DNA from: Melioribacter roseus P3M-2 | GTDB taxonomy: Bacteria; Bacteroidota; Ignavibacteria; Ignavibacteriales; Melioribacteraceae | Assembly: GCF_000279145.1 (NCBI RefSeq) | Contig: NC_018178.1 | Span: 1,488,001 to 1,552,000, forward strand | Direction: 5' to 3' | Length of the DNA: 64,000 nucleotides | Shown: piece after piece, positions 1 to 8,758 of the stretch | Layout: each line of letters begins with the position of its first letter | Numbering within the stretch: position 1 is the stretch's first letter | Program-made: the position numbers and the translations under genes | Notes under the pieces: generated by a model | Told to the model about the DNA's origin: nothing | The model's input: only the letters and a program-made list of their open reading frames with translations | Databases searched by the model: none

Positions 1-1050
1 TCGCTCGGCAATTCGCCCGACCCTCTCGATTTGATCGAAGAATACGGCGCCGACGCTCTCAGATTTACAATGACTTACATTTCCCCGCTCGGACAGGACG
101 TCCATTTCAGCAACGAAATGGTCGAAATCGGCAGAAACTTTGCTAATAAAATCTGGAACGCCGGCAGATTCCTTTTGATGAACGCTCAGAATATCGAAAT
201 TAAGCCGGATCTGGCGGATAAACATATCGACTTTACCGACAGATGGATTATTTCAAGATTCAATCGCACGTTGAAGGAATTTACCGATGCAATCGACAAT
301 TTCGAAGTAAATGCCGCCTCGAAAATTTTGTATTCATACGTATGGAATGATTTCTGTGACTGGTACGTCGAGCTTTCGAAAGAACGGCTCTACAAAGGCT
401 CCGACGAAGAAAAATCCGCCGTTCTGACCCGGGCTCTCAAACTCTACGGGGAAATGCTCAAAATGGTTCATCCTTTTATGCCGTTCATTACGGAAGAAAT
501 ATGGCAACTGCTCGATTCCAGAAAAGAAGGCGAAAGTATTTCGATCGAAGAATTTCCGAAATACGACGAACAAAAAATCGATTCGGCGGCCGAAAAAGAA
601 ACCGAATTTTTGCAGGGCATTATTACCGCAATCAGAAATATACGGGGCGAACTTAATATTCCTCCGTCAAAAAATATTAATGTTTATCTGAAGAGCGGGG
701 AAACGACTGAAGGGCAAATACGATATATCAAAGCGCTTGTTAAAGCCGATAAAATCGAAGCCGGCGCCGGACTGCTCAAACCGAAAGCCAGCGCGTCTTC
801 GGTAGTTAAAGAATGCGAGATTTTCGTTCCGCTAGAAGGCTTGATCGACCTCGATAAAGAAAGAGGTCGCATCGAAAAGGAAATCGAAAGGATTTCAAAA
901 TCGCTTGAAGGCGTTAAGAAAAAATTGTCCAACGAAAATTTCGTTTCGAAAGCGCCCGCCGATGTTGTCGAAAGGGAAAAGGCTAAACAAAAAGATTGGG
1001 AAACTGCTCTCGAAAAATTAGAATCGATTTATAACGATTTGAAGGGCTGA
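1..1050 (+). CDS. valS: Valyl-tRNA synthetase, C-terminal part (5' truncated by window edge)
   Basis: This is the C-terminal part of a class I aminoacyl-tRNA synthetase that charges tRNA-Val with valine. The frame is open from base 1 and begins with SLGNSPDP, the end of the KMSKSLGN ATP-binding signature, followed by EEYGADALRF and SPLGQDVHF, as is usual in ValS. Next come the helical anticodon-binding domain (around WIISRFNRTL and HPFMPFITEEIWQLL) and a C-terminal coiled coil rich in Lys and Glu, the tRNA-binding arm typical of bacterial ValS. The true start lies outside the window; the TTG at 31 is internal. It converges with tex across a short hairpin. Confidence 0.95.
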   Translation, partial: SLGNSPDPLDLIEEYGADALRFTMTYISPLGQDVHFSNEMVEIGRNFANKIWNAGRFLLMNAQNIEIKPDLADKHIDFTDRWIISRFNRTLKEFTDAIDNFEVNAASKILYSYVWNDFCDWYVELSKERLYKGSDEEKSAVLTRALKLYGEMLKMVHPFMPFITEEIWQLLDSRKEGESISIEEFPKYDEQKIDSAAEKETEFLQGIITAIRNIRGELNIPPSKNINVYLKSGETTEGQIRYIKALVKADKIEAGAGLLKPKASASSVVKECEIFVPLEGLIDLDKERGRIEKEIERISKSLEGVKKKLSNENFVSKAPADVVEREKAKQKDWETALEKLESIYNDLKG

Positions 1051-1067
1051 AAATAAAGGTAATTTAA

Positions 1068-1096
1068 TTAACCGTCCCTGCTGCGGGGACGGTTAA
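1068..1096. terminator. Bidirectional hairpin terminator between valS and tex
   Basis: A perfect 11-bp stem (1068-1078 with 1086-1096, arm TTAACCGTCCC) closes a 7-nt loop. It lies between two convergent genes. The A/T-rich flanks are short, so it may act on both strands with moderate strength. Confidence 0.75.
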
Positions 1097-1114
1097 AATA
1101 TTAACTCGCGGTTT

Positions 1115-3298
1115 TCAAATTTCCGCGGCTTTGCCAATCAGTTTGAGACTTATCCTTTCTTTTTCGATGTCGACATTCAGGATTTCCACTTCCACAATAT
1201 CGCTAACGTTTATAATATCGAAGGGATTTTTCACAAACCGGTTCGACATCTGTGAGATATGAATCAATCCGTCGTGCTTGACTCCGATATCGACAAACGC
1301 GCCGAAGTCGACAATATTTCGCACGGTGCCTTTCAGGCGCATACCGATTTTCAGGTCTTCCATTTTAAGCACGTCGCTTCGCAGAATCGGTTTCGGTAAA
1401 TCCTCGCGCGGGTCTCTGCCCGGTTTTTTTAGATTTTCTATTATGTCTTTTAATGTAGGCACGCCCGTTCCGACTTGTTCTGCGACTTTATCGATTCCTT
1501 TCGATTTTACATAAAGTTCGATCAAATTTCCTTTCTTGTTTATTTCGGCGGGGCTTACGCCTGCAAGATCGAGCAATTTTTGGACTGCGCCGTACGACTC
1601 GGGGTGAATGAATGTATTGTCCAAAGGATTTTCGCCGCCCGGTATTTTAAGGAATCCGGCGGATTGCTCGAATACTTTTTCGCCGATACCGCGGATTTCT
1701 TTCAATTCCTCGCGTGTATTGAATCTTCCGCGCTTCTCGCGGTAATCGACAATTCTTTTGGCTATCGGTTTGGATAAACCGGAAACGTACGAAAGCAACG
1801 AAAGGCTCGCCGTATTCAGATCGACTCCGACGTAGTTGACGCAACTTACTACAACGTCGTCGAGTTTTTTGCTCAATTTCTTCTGATCCACATCGTGCTG
1901 ATACAGACCGACTCCGATCGATTTCGGATCTATTTTAACGAGTTCAGCCAGCGGATCGAGAACCCGGCGAGCTATCGAAATATTGCCTCTTTGAGCGGCT
2001 TCAAGATCGGGAAATTCGGATTTGGCAAGAACGGACGCCGAATAGACCGAAGCTCCCGCTTCGCTTACTATCAGATATTTCGTGTCGAGATTGTTTTCTT
2101 TTATTATTTCGGCGATTAACAATTCGGTTTCCCTGCTTGCCGTTCCGTTTCCGATGGCTATTAAATCGACCGAGTATTTTTTAATCAATTCGAGCGTTGT
2201 TTTCTTTGCCGCTTCGGTTTTCTTCTGAGGCTCGTGCGGATAAATCGTCGTACCTTCAAGATATTTGCCCGTCGTGTCGATAACCGCCACTTTACAGCCG
2301 GAAACGTATCCGGGATCTATTCCCATTATAATTTTTCCGGAGATGGGCGGCTGCAGCAAAAGCTGGCGTAAGTTGGTCGCAAACACTTCGATTGCGTGAT
2401 TATCTGCTTCTTCGGTAAGATGATTTCGAATTTCTCTTTCGATTGAAGGTGAAATGAGCCTCAATAGCGAATCTCTTACCGTCTCTTTCAAAAAATCTTC
2501 GAATACCGTTCTCTCGTAGGGAAAAAATTTCTCGTAAATGATTTTTTCGACTTCTTCGCGTTCGTACGATATTGACACTTTAAGAAACTTTTCGCGCTCG
2601 CCCCGGTTAACGGCAAGCGTTTGATACGGTTTTATTTTTTTTACCGGTATCGAAAACCGATGATAAACTTCGTAGACGTCCTTTTTGTTTTTATCCCTTT
2701 CCTCGGGTTTTAATTGAGCTTTTTCGGAAACCAAAAACGAGTTTTCTAGCAGATATTCTCTTACGGCGGCGCGCACTTCGGCGGTATCCGATATCCGTTC
2801 GGCAATAATGTCGCCTGCGCCTTTAATGGCGTCTTCGGCTGTCTCGACTCCTTTTTCCGGGTCGATATACTTCGAAGCTTCTTCTTCGAGGCTGCCGTCG
2901 AAGAGAGGATTGTCGAGAATAAAATCCGCAAGCGGTTCCAATCCTTTTGCTATTGCAATGGTGGCTCGGGTTTTACGTTTGGGTTTGTACGGCAGATAAA
3001 GGTCTTCCACGGTTTGAAGTTTAGTTGCGCTCCGGATTTTCTCTTCGAGTTCGGGAGTTAATTTCCCCTGTTCTTCGATGCTTTTAAGAACTGTTTGTTT
3101 TCGTTCTTCGAGCAGATTATAATAATTATATTTTTCTTCGATTGATCGCAGCTGAGTTTCGTCCAAGCCGCCTGTTTTTTCTTTGCGGTATCTCGCTATA
3201 AAAGGCACGGTAGCGCCTTCGTTGAAAAGATTAACCGCCGACGCGACCTGCTCTTTGCCGATGCCGATTTCGCGCGCTATTAGAAGAAAATAATTCAT
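1115..3298 (-). CDS. tex: Tex family S1 RNA-binding protein
   Basis: This is a 727-residue Tex-like RNA-binding transcription accessory protein of usual family length. The order of parts fits: an N-terminal helical Tex region (about 1-190), a YqgF/RNase H-like domain with GIDPGYVSGCKVAVID near 327, helix-hairpin-helix segments around 490-560 (LSYVSGLSKPIAKRIVDYR), and a C-terminal S1 domain from about 645 (GTVRNIVDFGAFVDIGVK, then GLIHISQ). Tex binds nucleic acids and affects transcription and stress phenotypes in other bacteria; its exact biochemical role is unsettled. The ATG at 3298 has a plausible ribosome site (GGAGG-like) directly upstream on the minus strand. It lies 94 bp downstream of hsdR on the same strand but is probably transcribed separately. 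Confidence 0.93.
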   Translation of the reverse strand: MNYFLLIAREIGIGKEQVASAVNLFNEGATVPFIARYRKEKTGGLDETQLRSIEEKYNYYNLLEERKQTVLKSIEEQGKLTPELEEKIRSATKLQTVEDLYLPYKPKRKTRATIAIAKGLEPLADFILDNPLFDGSLEEEASKYIDPEKGVETAEDAIKGAGDIIAERISDTAEVRAAVREYLLENSFLVSEKAQLKPEERDKNKKDVYEVYHRFSIPVKKIKPYQTLAVNRGEREKFLKVSISYEREEVEKIIYEKFFPYERTVFEDFLKETVRDSLLRLISPSIEREIRNHLTEEADNHAIEVFATNLRQLLLQPPISGKIIMGIDPGYVSGCKVAVIDTTGKYLEGTTIYPHEPQKKTEAAKKTTLELIKKYSVDLIAIGNGTASRETELLIAEIIKENNLDTKYLIVSEAGASVYSASVLAKSEFPDLEAAQRGNISIARRVLDPLAELVKIDPKSIGVGLYQHDVDQKKLSKKLDDVVVSCVNYVGVDLNTASLSLLSYVSGLSKPIAKRIVDYREKRGRFNTREELKEIRGIGEKVFEQSAGFLKIPGGENPLDNTFIHPESYGAVQKLLDLAGVSPAEINKKGNLIELYVKSKGIDKVAEQVGTGVPTLKDIIENLKKPGRDPREDLPKPILRSDVLKMEDLKIGMRLKGTVRNIVDFGAFVDIGVKHDGLIHISQMSNRFVKNPFDIINVSDIVEVEILNVDIEKERISLKLIGKAAEI

Positions 3299-3392
3299 CA
3301 GTACCTCCGAAAATTAGAAACGTAAAACAAGAAGAATTATAATTTCTTTTCAACTTGATTTTTAAAGGGAAATATTTTTTACGAAAATGTAA

Positions 3393-6300
3393 TTAAGAAG
3401 GCGAATTAGTCTGATCAGTCAATTCATTTGCAATCAATTCGGCTTGCTTGAGGACGGTTTCGGTTGCCAGCTTTTGCATATCCGGCGGATAACCGTACTG
3501 CCGAAGCGTTCTTTTAACTATAACTTTCAGTTTGGCTTTTACACTTTCTTTCAATGTCCAATCAATCGTAGCGTTTTTTCTGACTCTGTCGTAAAGAACA
3601 ATAGCCAATTCTCTTAATTTATCTTTCTTCATTACTTCTCTTGCGCTATCATTGTTTGCTATTGCCGTATAGAAAGCGTATTCGAAATCCGAGAGACCCA
3701 TTTCTTTCGGTTCTTTGTCTAAATTTTGAATCTCTTTACCAAGCGCAATTAATTCCTCAATTACTTCGGCGGCTGTTAATATTTTGCTGTGATACTTTTT
3801 AATCGATTTTTCCAGCATCTCCATCAAGGTTTTACCCTGAACCAAGTTCGTTCTTATTCTTGATTTTATTTCATCATTCAATAATTTCCTTAAAGTTTCC
3901 AACGCTATGTTTTTATGCTGCATGTTTCTTACTTCCATCAGAAACTCTTCGGACAGAATAGAAATATCCGGTTTTTTAATTCCGGCGGCGTCGAAAATAT
4001 CAATTACTCTATCGGAAACAAGAGCTTTGTCAATAACTTGCTTAATTGTTGTTTCAATTTCTTCGCTTGACTTTCCTGGTGACGAAGAGTCAAATTTTAA
4101 TAGTCTTGCTTTTACAGCTTGAAAGAATGCGACTTCATCTTTTACATCAAGCGCCTGTTCGTGAGGGATTGCGATTGCAAATGCTTTTGACAGCGCGGTT
4201 ACCTCGTCAATGAATCTTTTCTTTCCGTTCTCGAGGCTTAAAATATGTTCTTCCGCAGCCAAAATAATATCGAGCTTGGTTTTTGCGTCGGCAGTAAAGT
4301 ATTGCTCGTACAGCAATCCTTTATCTTTACCCAAATAGGGAACTGATGGATCTTTGACTAATTCTTCGTAATCTTTTGAGTAGGGTTTAACCGGTTTTTC
4401 AAGAAACATTCTTGATACAATTTCCAGTTTTTCTAACATCAATTGAACGGCTTTTTCCTGAGCGATTGCGGGATCGCCTTTGCCTCCGCTGTCCGAATAG
4501 AATGATAATGCCTGTTTTAAGTCGGAGGCAATTCCCAGATAATCAACTATTAAACCGCCCGGTTTGTCTTTGTATACTCTGTTGACCCTTGCTATAGCTT
4601 GCATTAAAGTGTGACCTTGCATCGGTTTATCAATATAAAGCGTATGCAGACAGGGAACATCAAATCCGGTTAACCACATATCACGAACAATTACAATTTT
4701 CAACTCGTCGTCGGGATTTTTCATCCTGTCGGCTAAAACTCTGCGCTGATCTTTCGTGGTATGATGCTTTGCTAATTCGGGTCCGTCGGAAGATGCCGCC
4801 GTCATTACAACTTTAATTTTTCCTTTTTTCAAATCTTCATTGTGCCAGTCGGGTCTGAGCTTAATAATTTCATCGTAGAGTTTAACCGCAATACGGCGGG
4901 ACATAGCAACGATCATTGCTTTGCCCTCAAAAACTTTCTGTCGTTCTTCATAATGATAAATAATATCCGCCGCTATCTGTTTAAATCTGTCTTCGCTTCC
5001 CACCAATGCTTCAAGTTGAGTCCATTTTGCTTTAGCTCTTTGAGTTGAAGTTATATCTTCGCTTTCTAGTTCGGCGTCAAGTTCTTTAATTAATTTTTTG
5101 CCTTCTTCGCTCAAGTTAATTTTTGCCAATCTGCCTTCGTAGAATATTCTGACAGTAGCGCCGTCTTCAACCGCCTGAGCAATATCGTAAATATCCACAT
5201 AGTCGCCGAAAACTGCCGGTGTGTTTTTGTCCGTTTTTTCAATAGGCGTTCCCGTAAAACCGATGAATGTTGCATTAGGCAAGGCGTCTCTGAGATATTT
5301 AGCAAAACCGTAAACAGTTTTTTTGCCAATATGATTTCCATTTTCATCTCTTTCATCTATTGTTCTTGCTTTGAAACCGTATTGCGTCCGGTGAGCTTCG
5401 TCTGCGATTACAACAATATTTGTCCTTTCAGATAATTGTTCGTATTTTGAATCGGACACTGAGCCTGTCGAAGTGTCCGATTGAAATTTCTGAATGGTTG
5501 TGAAAACAATTCCGCCCGAAGAAACTTTTAACAATTCTTTCAGATGCTCTCTGTTTTCAGCTTGTACCGGTTCCTGTCTGAGCAGTTGTTTCGAATCGGC
5601 AAAAGTATCGAAGAGCTGATCGTCCAAATCGTTTCTGTCCGTAATTACAAGAATCGTTGGGTTATCCAACTGCAGAACAATTTTGCCGGCATAGAAAACC
5701 ATTGTAAGCGATTTGCCGCTGCCTTGGGTGTGCCAGATAACACCTCCTTTTCTGTTTCCGTTTCCCGAAGCGGCTTGCAAGGTTCTTTCTATTGCTTTAT
5801 TGACGGCAAAGTACTGATGGTAACCCGCTAATTTTTTAGTTGTTTGAATAAATGTAAGATTTGAATCGGGGTCTTCCTTTTTGCTTTTTTCGAATACAAT
5901 GAAATGTCGTATCAAATCGAGTAAAGTATTTTTGTTCAGCATTCCTTTAATCAAAATTTCCAGTTGGCTTACGAGATGCGACGCTTCTTTTGTTCCGTCG
6001 ACAGATTTCCACGCCATAAATCTTGAAAAGTCCGATGATATTGTTCCTGCTCTGGCTTCCAATCCGTCGGAAATTACAGCGAAGCCGTTATAAGTAAATA
6101 GCTGAGGAATTGTTTGTTTATAGGTTTGTATTTGTTTGAATGCGGATTTTATAGTCGCTTCTTCGTCCACTGCGTTTTTAAGTTCTATTACAACAAGAGG
6201 AATTCCGTTAACAAAAAGAATTACATCGGGCCTTTTAATAACTGTACCGGTGACTGAGCTTGTCGAAGTCACCGTGAATTGATTTACAACCGTAAATTCA

Positions 6301-6671
6301 TTGTTTTCGGGATTTTTAAAATCAATAAGCCAAACCAGATCGCCTCTTTGATTTCCGTCTTTGCTGTATGTTACATTTATTCCTTCGGTGAGCATTCTGT
6401 GGAATGTTTCGTTGTTTGTAATTAAATCGGGCGAGCTTATTCGCAGTATTTGTTTTATCGCGTCTTCTTTTGCTTCTGCTGGAATTGTCGGAATAATTCT
6501 GTCAACGGCGTTCTTTAATTTGTTTATGAGAAGAACGTCGTCGAATGTTTGTCTTTCGGGTTGATCGCCGTCGGGAGAAATAGATGCAGGGCTCACATAT
6601 TCGTAACCTAAATTTTCGAGAAGCTCGATAGTGAATTGTTCGATATCGGATTCTATCAATTTACTAAACAT
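3393..6671 (-). CDS. hsdR: Type I restriction enzyme HsdR subunit
   Basis: This is the 1092-residue motor and nuclease subunit of a type I restriction-modification system; it cleaves unmethylated DNA after ATP-driven translocation. The N-terminal PD-(D/E)xK nuclease is visible as RPDVILFVNG followed by VVIELKN (about 143-165). Helicase motif I is TQGSGKSLTM (near 318) and motif II is ADEAH (near 423); downstream motifs include FIGFTGTPIE and QAIARVNRVY. Two hairpin elements are embedded in frame, at about residues 133-142 and 398-407, in loops where homologues are usually shorter. The gene starts 3 bp after the stop of the NYN-domain gene, so the two are probably translationally coupled. It is separated from hsdM and hsdS by a transposase and repeat array. 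No frameshift is visible, so the protein may be active. Confidence 0.95.
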   Translation of the reverse strand: MFSKLIESDIEQFTIELLENLGYEYVSPASISPDGDQPERQTFDDVLLINKLKNAVDRIIPTIPAEAKEDAIKQILRISSPDLITNNETFHRMLTEGINVTYSKDGNQRGDLVWLIDFKNPENNEFTVVNQFTVTSTSSVTGTVIKRPDVILFVNGIPLVVIELKNAVDEEATIKSAFKQIQTYKQTIPQLFTYNGFAVISDGLEARAGTISSDFSRFMAWKSVDGTKEASHLVSQLEILIKGMLNKNTLLDLIRHFIVFEKSKKEDPDSNLTFIQTTKKLAGYHQYFAVNKAIERTLQAASGNGNRKGGVIWHTQGSGKSLTMVFYAGKIVLQLDNPTILVITDRNDLDDQLFDTFADSKQLLRQEPVQAENREHLKELLKVSSGGIVFTTIQKFQSDTSTGSVSDSKYEQLSERTNIVVIADEAHRTQYGFKARTIDERDENGNHIGKKTVYGFAKYLRDALPNATFIGFTGTPIEKTDKNTPAVFGDYVDIYDIAQAVEDGATVRIFYEGRLAKINLSEEGKKLIKELDAELESEDITSTQRAKAKWTQLEALVGSEDRFKQIAADIIYHYEERQKVFEGKAMIVAMSRRIAVKLYDEIIKLRPDWHNEDLKKGKIKVVMTAASSDGPELAKHHTTKDQRRVLADRMKNPDDELKIVIVRDMWLTGFDVPCLHTLYIDKPMQGHTLMQAIARVNRVYKDKPGGLIVDYLGIASDLKQALSFYSDSGGKGDPAIAQEKAVQLMLEKLEIVSRMFLEKPVKPYSKDYEELVKDPSVPYLGKDKGLLYEQYFTADAKTKLDIILAAEEHILSLENGKKRFIDEVTALSKAFAIAIPHEQALDVKDEVAFFQAVKARLLKFDSSSPGKSSEEIETTIKQVIDKALVSDRVIDIFDAAGIKKPDISILSEEFLMEVRNMQHKNIALETLRKLLNDEIKSRIRTNLVQGKTLMEMLEKSIKKYHSKILTAAEVIEELIALGKEIQNLDKEPKEMGLSDFEYAFYTAIANNDSAREVMKKDKLRELAIVLYDRVRKNATIDWTLKESVKAKLKVIVKRTLRQYGYPPDMQKLATETVLKQAELIANELTDQTNSPS
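5452..5480. repeat. In-frame palindromic element inside hsdR (copy 1)
   Basis: A 9-bp perfect stem (5452-5460 with 5472-5480) closes an 11-nt loop, GAGCCTGTCGA on the plus strand. Read in the hsdR frame it encodes SDTSTGSVSD, located between the TIQKF segment and the DEAH box. Bases 5454-5478 are identical to a 25-nt element in hsdS but in the opposite orientation relative to the gene. Confidence 0.85.
6248..6274. repeat. In-frame palindromic element inside hsdR (copy 2)
   Basis: An 8-bp perfect stem (6248-6255 with 6267-6274) closes the 11-nt loop GAGCTTGTCGA. It differs from the element at 5452-5480 in stem sequence but keeps the loop. It encodes TSTSSVTGT, inserted between NQFTV and the RPDVILF nuclease segment without breaking the frame. 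Confidence 0.85.
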
Positions 6672-6674
6672 ATT

Positions 6675-7286
6675 TCACCAACTTTTAGGCTTTGTTATTT
6701 GATAACCTAACGAAGTAGTAACAACTTGTGGAAATTGTGACGCAACTAATTTTTTACGACCAAGAATATAAGAACCTTTGGCAGAATTTTTTACGCTTAT
6801 ATTATGTCGATCCGGAGGAAATAATACTACAACTCTTTTTTGGGGAAAGTATTTGTGAATTGAATTTATTGCCGGGACTAAGTCACTATCGCCGGAAATT
6901 AAAATTGCAGTATCGTATTTATCTTCTATTGCATCAGTAATCATATTTACCGCAATGTTAACATCTGTCATTTTTTCTTCATTGTCATTCCACGAATGTC
7001 CACATTTTTTACAAGAAGTTGGTGTCGATTGATAATGTCCATAAATTATTTGGACAGGAGTAGTTTGAATAGCGCTTAAAAAATCACGTTGTCTTTTTTC
7101 TTTTTGAGGATTGTTAGATACTAAAGAAGTAAAGTATTTTACTCCAATTAGACTTTGATGAGGTTTCAAAATGTTTTGAGCAAGTTGCCAAATATTAAGC
7201 CATTTAGTATTCGGATATTTTGAAACAATTCCGAAATAAAGGTTAAAACCATCTACATACACCATTACTTTTTCTTGGTTACTCAT
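6675..7286 (-). CDS. NYN domain (PIN-like) putative ribonuclease
   Basis: This 203-residue protein resembles the NYN/LabA-like (DUF88) family of PIN-fold nucleases. The N-terminus has MVYVDGFNLYFGI, carrying the first acidic residue. A second cluster is MTDVNIAVNMITDAIEDKYD, and a third is AILISGDSDLVPAI (about 130-145), giving the expected acidic metal site. A CKKCGHSW motif near residue 92 could bind zinc. Family members are proposed RNases, but the substrate here is unknown. Its stop codon lies 3 bp before the hsdR start, so it probably belongs to the hsdR transcript. Whether it has a defence role is inference from that position. Confidence 0.8.
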   Translation of the reverse strand: MSNQEKVMVYVDGFNLYFGIVSKYPNTKWLNIWQLAQNILKPHQSLIGVKYFTSLVSNNPQKEKRQRDFLSAIQTTPVQIIYGHYQSTPTSCKKCGHSWNDNEEKMTDVNIAVNMITDAIEDKYDTAILISGDSDLVPAINSIHKYFPQKRVVVLFPPDRHNISVKNSAKGSYILGRKKLVASQFPQVVTTSLGYQITKPKSW

Positions 7287-7318
7287 ATTTTTTTTCTTGA
7301 TTAATTAAACAGACTTTT

Positions 7319-7507
7319 TTAATTTTGTATCACAAGAACATCTCCAAGAGTAGCTCTCTTGGATTGACCCCGCTTCGGCGGGGTTTCGCTTTTTAAATTT
7401 TTCATTTTCACTTCTCCGCACATCAACTCAGGTAACAGCGTGTCCCGCAGTTTTTTGAAAAGTTCGATGGTGAACTGTCCAATGTCGCATTCTATCATCC
7501 TTCTCAT
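7319..7507 (-). pseudogene. Mosaic relic of hsdR 5' end and hsdS 3' end
   Basis: This short open frame contains CDIGQFTIEL, which matches the HsdR N-terminus (SDIEQFTIEL in the intact gene). It runs directly into KLRDTLLPELMCGEVK, which matches the last residues of HsdS (KLRDTLLPMLMSGEVR). After a pair of hairpins comes GDVLVIQN, which is weakly like HsdR DDVLLINK. It encodes no complete domain. I read it as debris from recombination of a related type I locus. The first two matches are clear at both DNA and protein level; the third is tentative. It lies between the transposase flank and the NYN gene. Confidence 0.6.
7343..7384. repeat. Two adjacent small hairpins in the hsd relic
   Basis: The first hairpin has an 8-bp stem (TCCAAGAG at 7343-7350 with 7356-7363). 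The second has a 7-bp GC stem with a TTCG tetraloop (7367-7373 with 7378-7384). Both are read through by the relic frame. The second is followed on the plus strand by a T-run, but no plus-strand gene ends here. Confidence 0.7.
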
Positions 7508-7553
7508 TGTCTGAACCGCAGATTTTTGTTGAATAAAGAATTTTGCAAAGATA

Positions 7554-7618
7554 GCAACGAAGTTGCGTAATCTTTGTAATAGAACGTAAGAAAACATAAG
7601 TAATAACAGCGTAGCTGT
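7554..7618. repeat. Palindromes on the 3' side of the Y1 transposase
   Basis: Two short palindromes lie just beyond the transposase stop: GCAAC/GTTGC around GAA (7554-7566) and ACAGC/GCTGT around GTA (7606-7618). The second is identical to the ACAGCGTAGCTGT element of the large array on the other side of the transposase, so the gene is bracketed by related palindromes. Confidence 0.75.
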
Positions 7619-7624
7619 GAAATC

Positions 7625-8086
7625 TTAATCATTCCAATCAAATAAATATTTTGGATCGTACTCAACATTAAATTTTTCTAAAAACTCTATATACTCTTCC
7701 TTGAATGTTTTCTTTTTATGATGCACCGGTTGATTTAGAATATATTTTACAACAGCGTCTATTTGAGATTTGGCGTATGTAAACGCCCCGAAACCATCTT
7801 GCCAATTAAATTTACCCGCAATCCATTTTTTTCCGTTAATAAACTTTGACGAGTTTGCTTTTATATCTCTGGCGATATCCGAAACTGAAACTGACGGATT
7901 AATTCCAATAAGTATGTGCGTATGATCCGGGTTGCAGTAAATAGCCAATGGTTTTGAATTTTTGTTAGTTATGATACCGCAAATGTACTTTTCCAATTCT
8001 TCGCGATGCTTTTCAGAAATTAGATTTTGTCTGCCTTTTACTGCGAAGATGATATGTACGTATAGTTGTGTGTAAGTATTTGCCAT
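7625..8086 (-). CDS. Y1 (HUH) transposase, IS200/REP-associated type
   Basis: This 153-residue protein belongs to the Y1_Tnp family of single-strand DNA transposases. The N-terminus TYTQLYVHIIFAVKGR is typical. The metal-binding HUH motif is CNPDHTHILIG (HTH, near residue 55). The candidate catalytic tyrosine is in FTYAKSQIDAVVKYILNQ (about 103-120). It has the size of IS200 TnpA and REP-associated enzymes, and no accessory tnpB is present. Related palindromes occur on both sides (7554-7618 and 8101-8754), which favours a REP-associated (RAYT-like) role over a simple IS200. It sits between hsdS and hsdR, so its arrival probably separated the restriction gene from hsdMS. The frame is intact, so activity is possible. 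Confidence 0.85.
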   Translation of the reverse strand: MANTYTQLYVHIIFAVKGRQNLISEKHREELEKYICGIITNKNSKPLAIYCNPDHTHILIGINPSVSVSDIARDIKANSSKFINGKKWIAGKFNWQDGFGAFTYAKSQIDAVVKYILNQPVHHKKKTFKEEYIEFLEKFNVEYDPKYLFDWND

Positions 8087-8100
8087 TTTACATAGATATC

Positions 8101-8754
8101 GCTCCTACGGAGCTTTAAGTTATTTCTTGTTTTACTTTACAAAGATTACGCTCCTGCGGAGCTTTTAGTTATTTCTTGTTTTGCTTTACAAAGATTACGC
8201 TCCTGCGGAGCTTGTTTTATTTGTCTTGCATAATTTTCATCCTTATTGGATTTGTATCGCAATGCAGCGTAGCTGCAAAATCTTTGTAATAAACAGAAGA
8301 TGCAATAAAATAAAACAGCATAGCTGTGAAATCTTACTCATTTCAATAAACAAAAAGATATCGCTCCTGCGGAGCTTGTTTTATTTGTCTTGCAAAAATT
8401 TCATCCTTATTGGATTTGTATCGCTATGCAGCGTAGCTGCAAAATCTTTGTAACAAATAAAAGATGCAATAGAATAAAACAGCGTAGCTGTGAAATCTTA
8501 CTCATTTCAATATACCAAAAGATATCGCTCCTACGGAGCTTTTAGCTATTCCTCATTTCACTTTTACAAAGATTACGCTCCTACGGAGCTTGTTTTATTT
8601 GTTCTTGCAAAAATTTTATCCTTATTGGATTAGTATCGCTATGCAGCGTAGCTGCAAAATCTTTGTAATAAATAAAAGATGCAATAAAATAAAACAGCGT
8701 AGCCGTGAAATCTCACTCATTTCAATAAACAAAAAGATATCGCTCCTACGGAGC
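8101..8754. repeat. Modular palindrome array (REP/BIME-like)
   Basis: The array is built from three palindromes: P1 GCTCCTRCGGAGC, P2 GCAGCGTAGCTGC and P3 ACAGCRTAGCTGT. P1 occurs at 8101, 8150, 8199, 8363, 8527, 8577 and 8742; P2 at 8264, 8428 and 8643; P3 at 8315, 8479 and, imperfectly, 8694. Spacing reveals two modules: A (49-50 bp, P1 plus linker) and B (164-165 bp, P1-P2-P3). The order is A-A-B-B-A-B followed by a final P1. The last P1 ends 4 bp before the hsdS stop codon. Open frames across it on the plus strand are artefacts of the repeats. Confidence 0.9.
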
Positions 8755-8758
8755 TTGT

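Noticed and set aside
7367-7384. TTCG-loop hairpin with T-run as a plus-strand terminator
   Set aside because: No plus-strand gene ends upstream; it is better explained as a repeat within the hsd relic.
8101-8754. Possible CRISPR array
   Set aside because: The repeated units are palindromes with periods of 49-50 and 164-165 bp, the intervening sequence is itself repeated rather than unique, and no cas genes are nearby.
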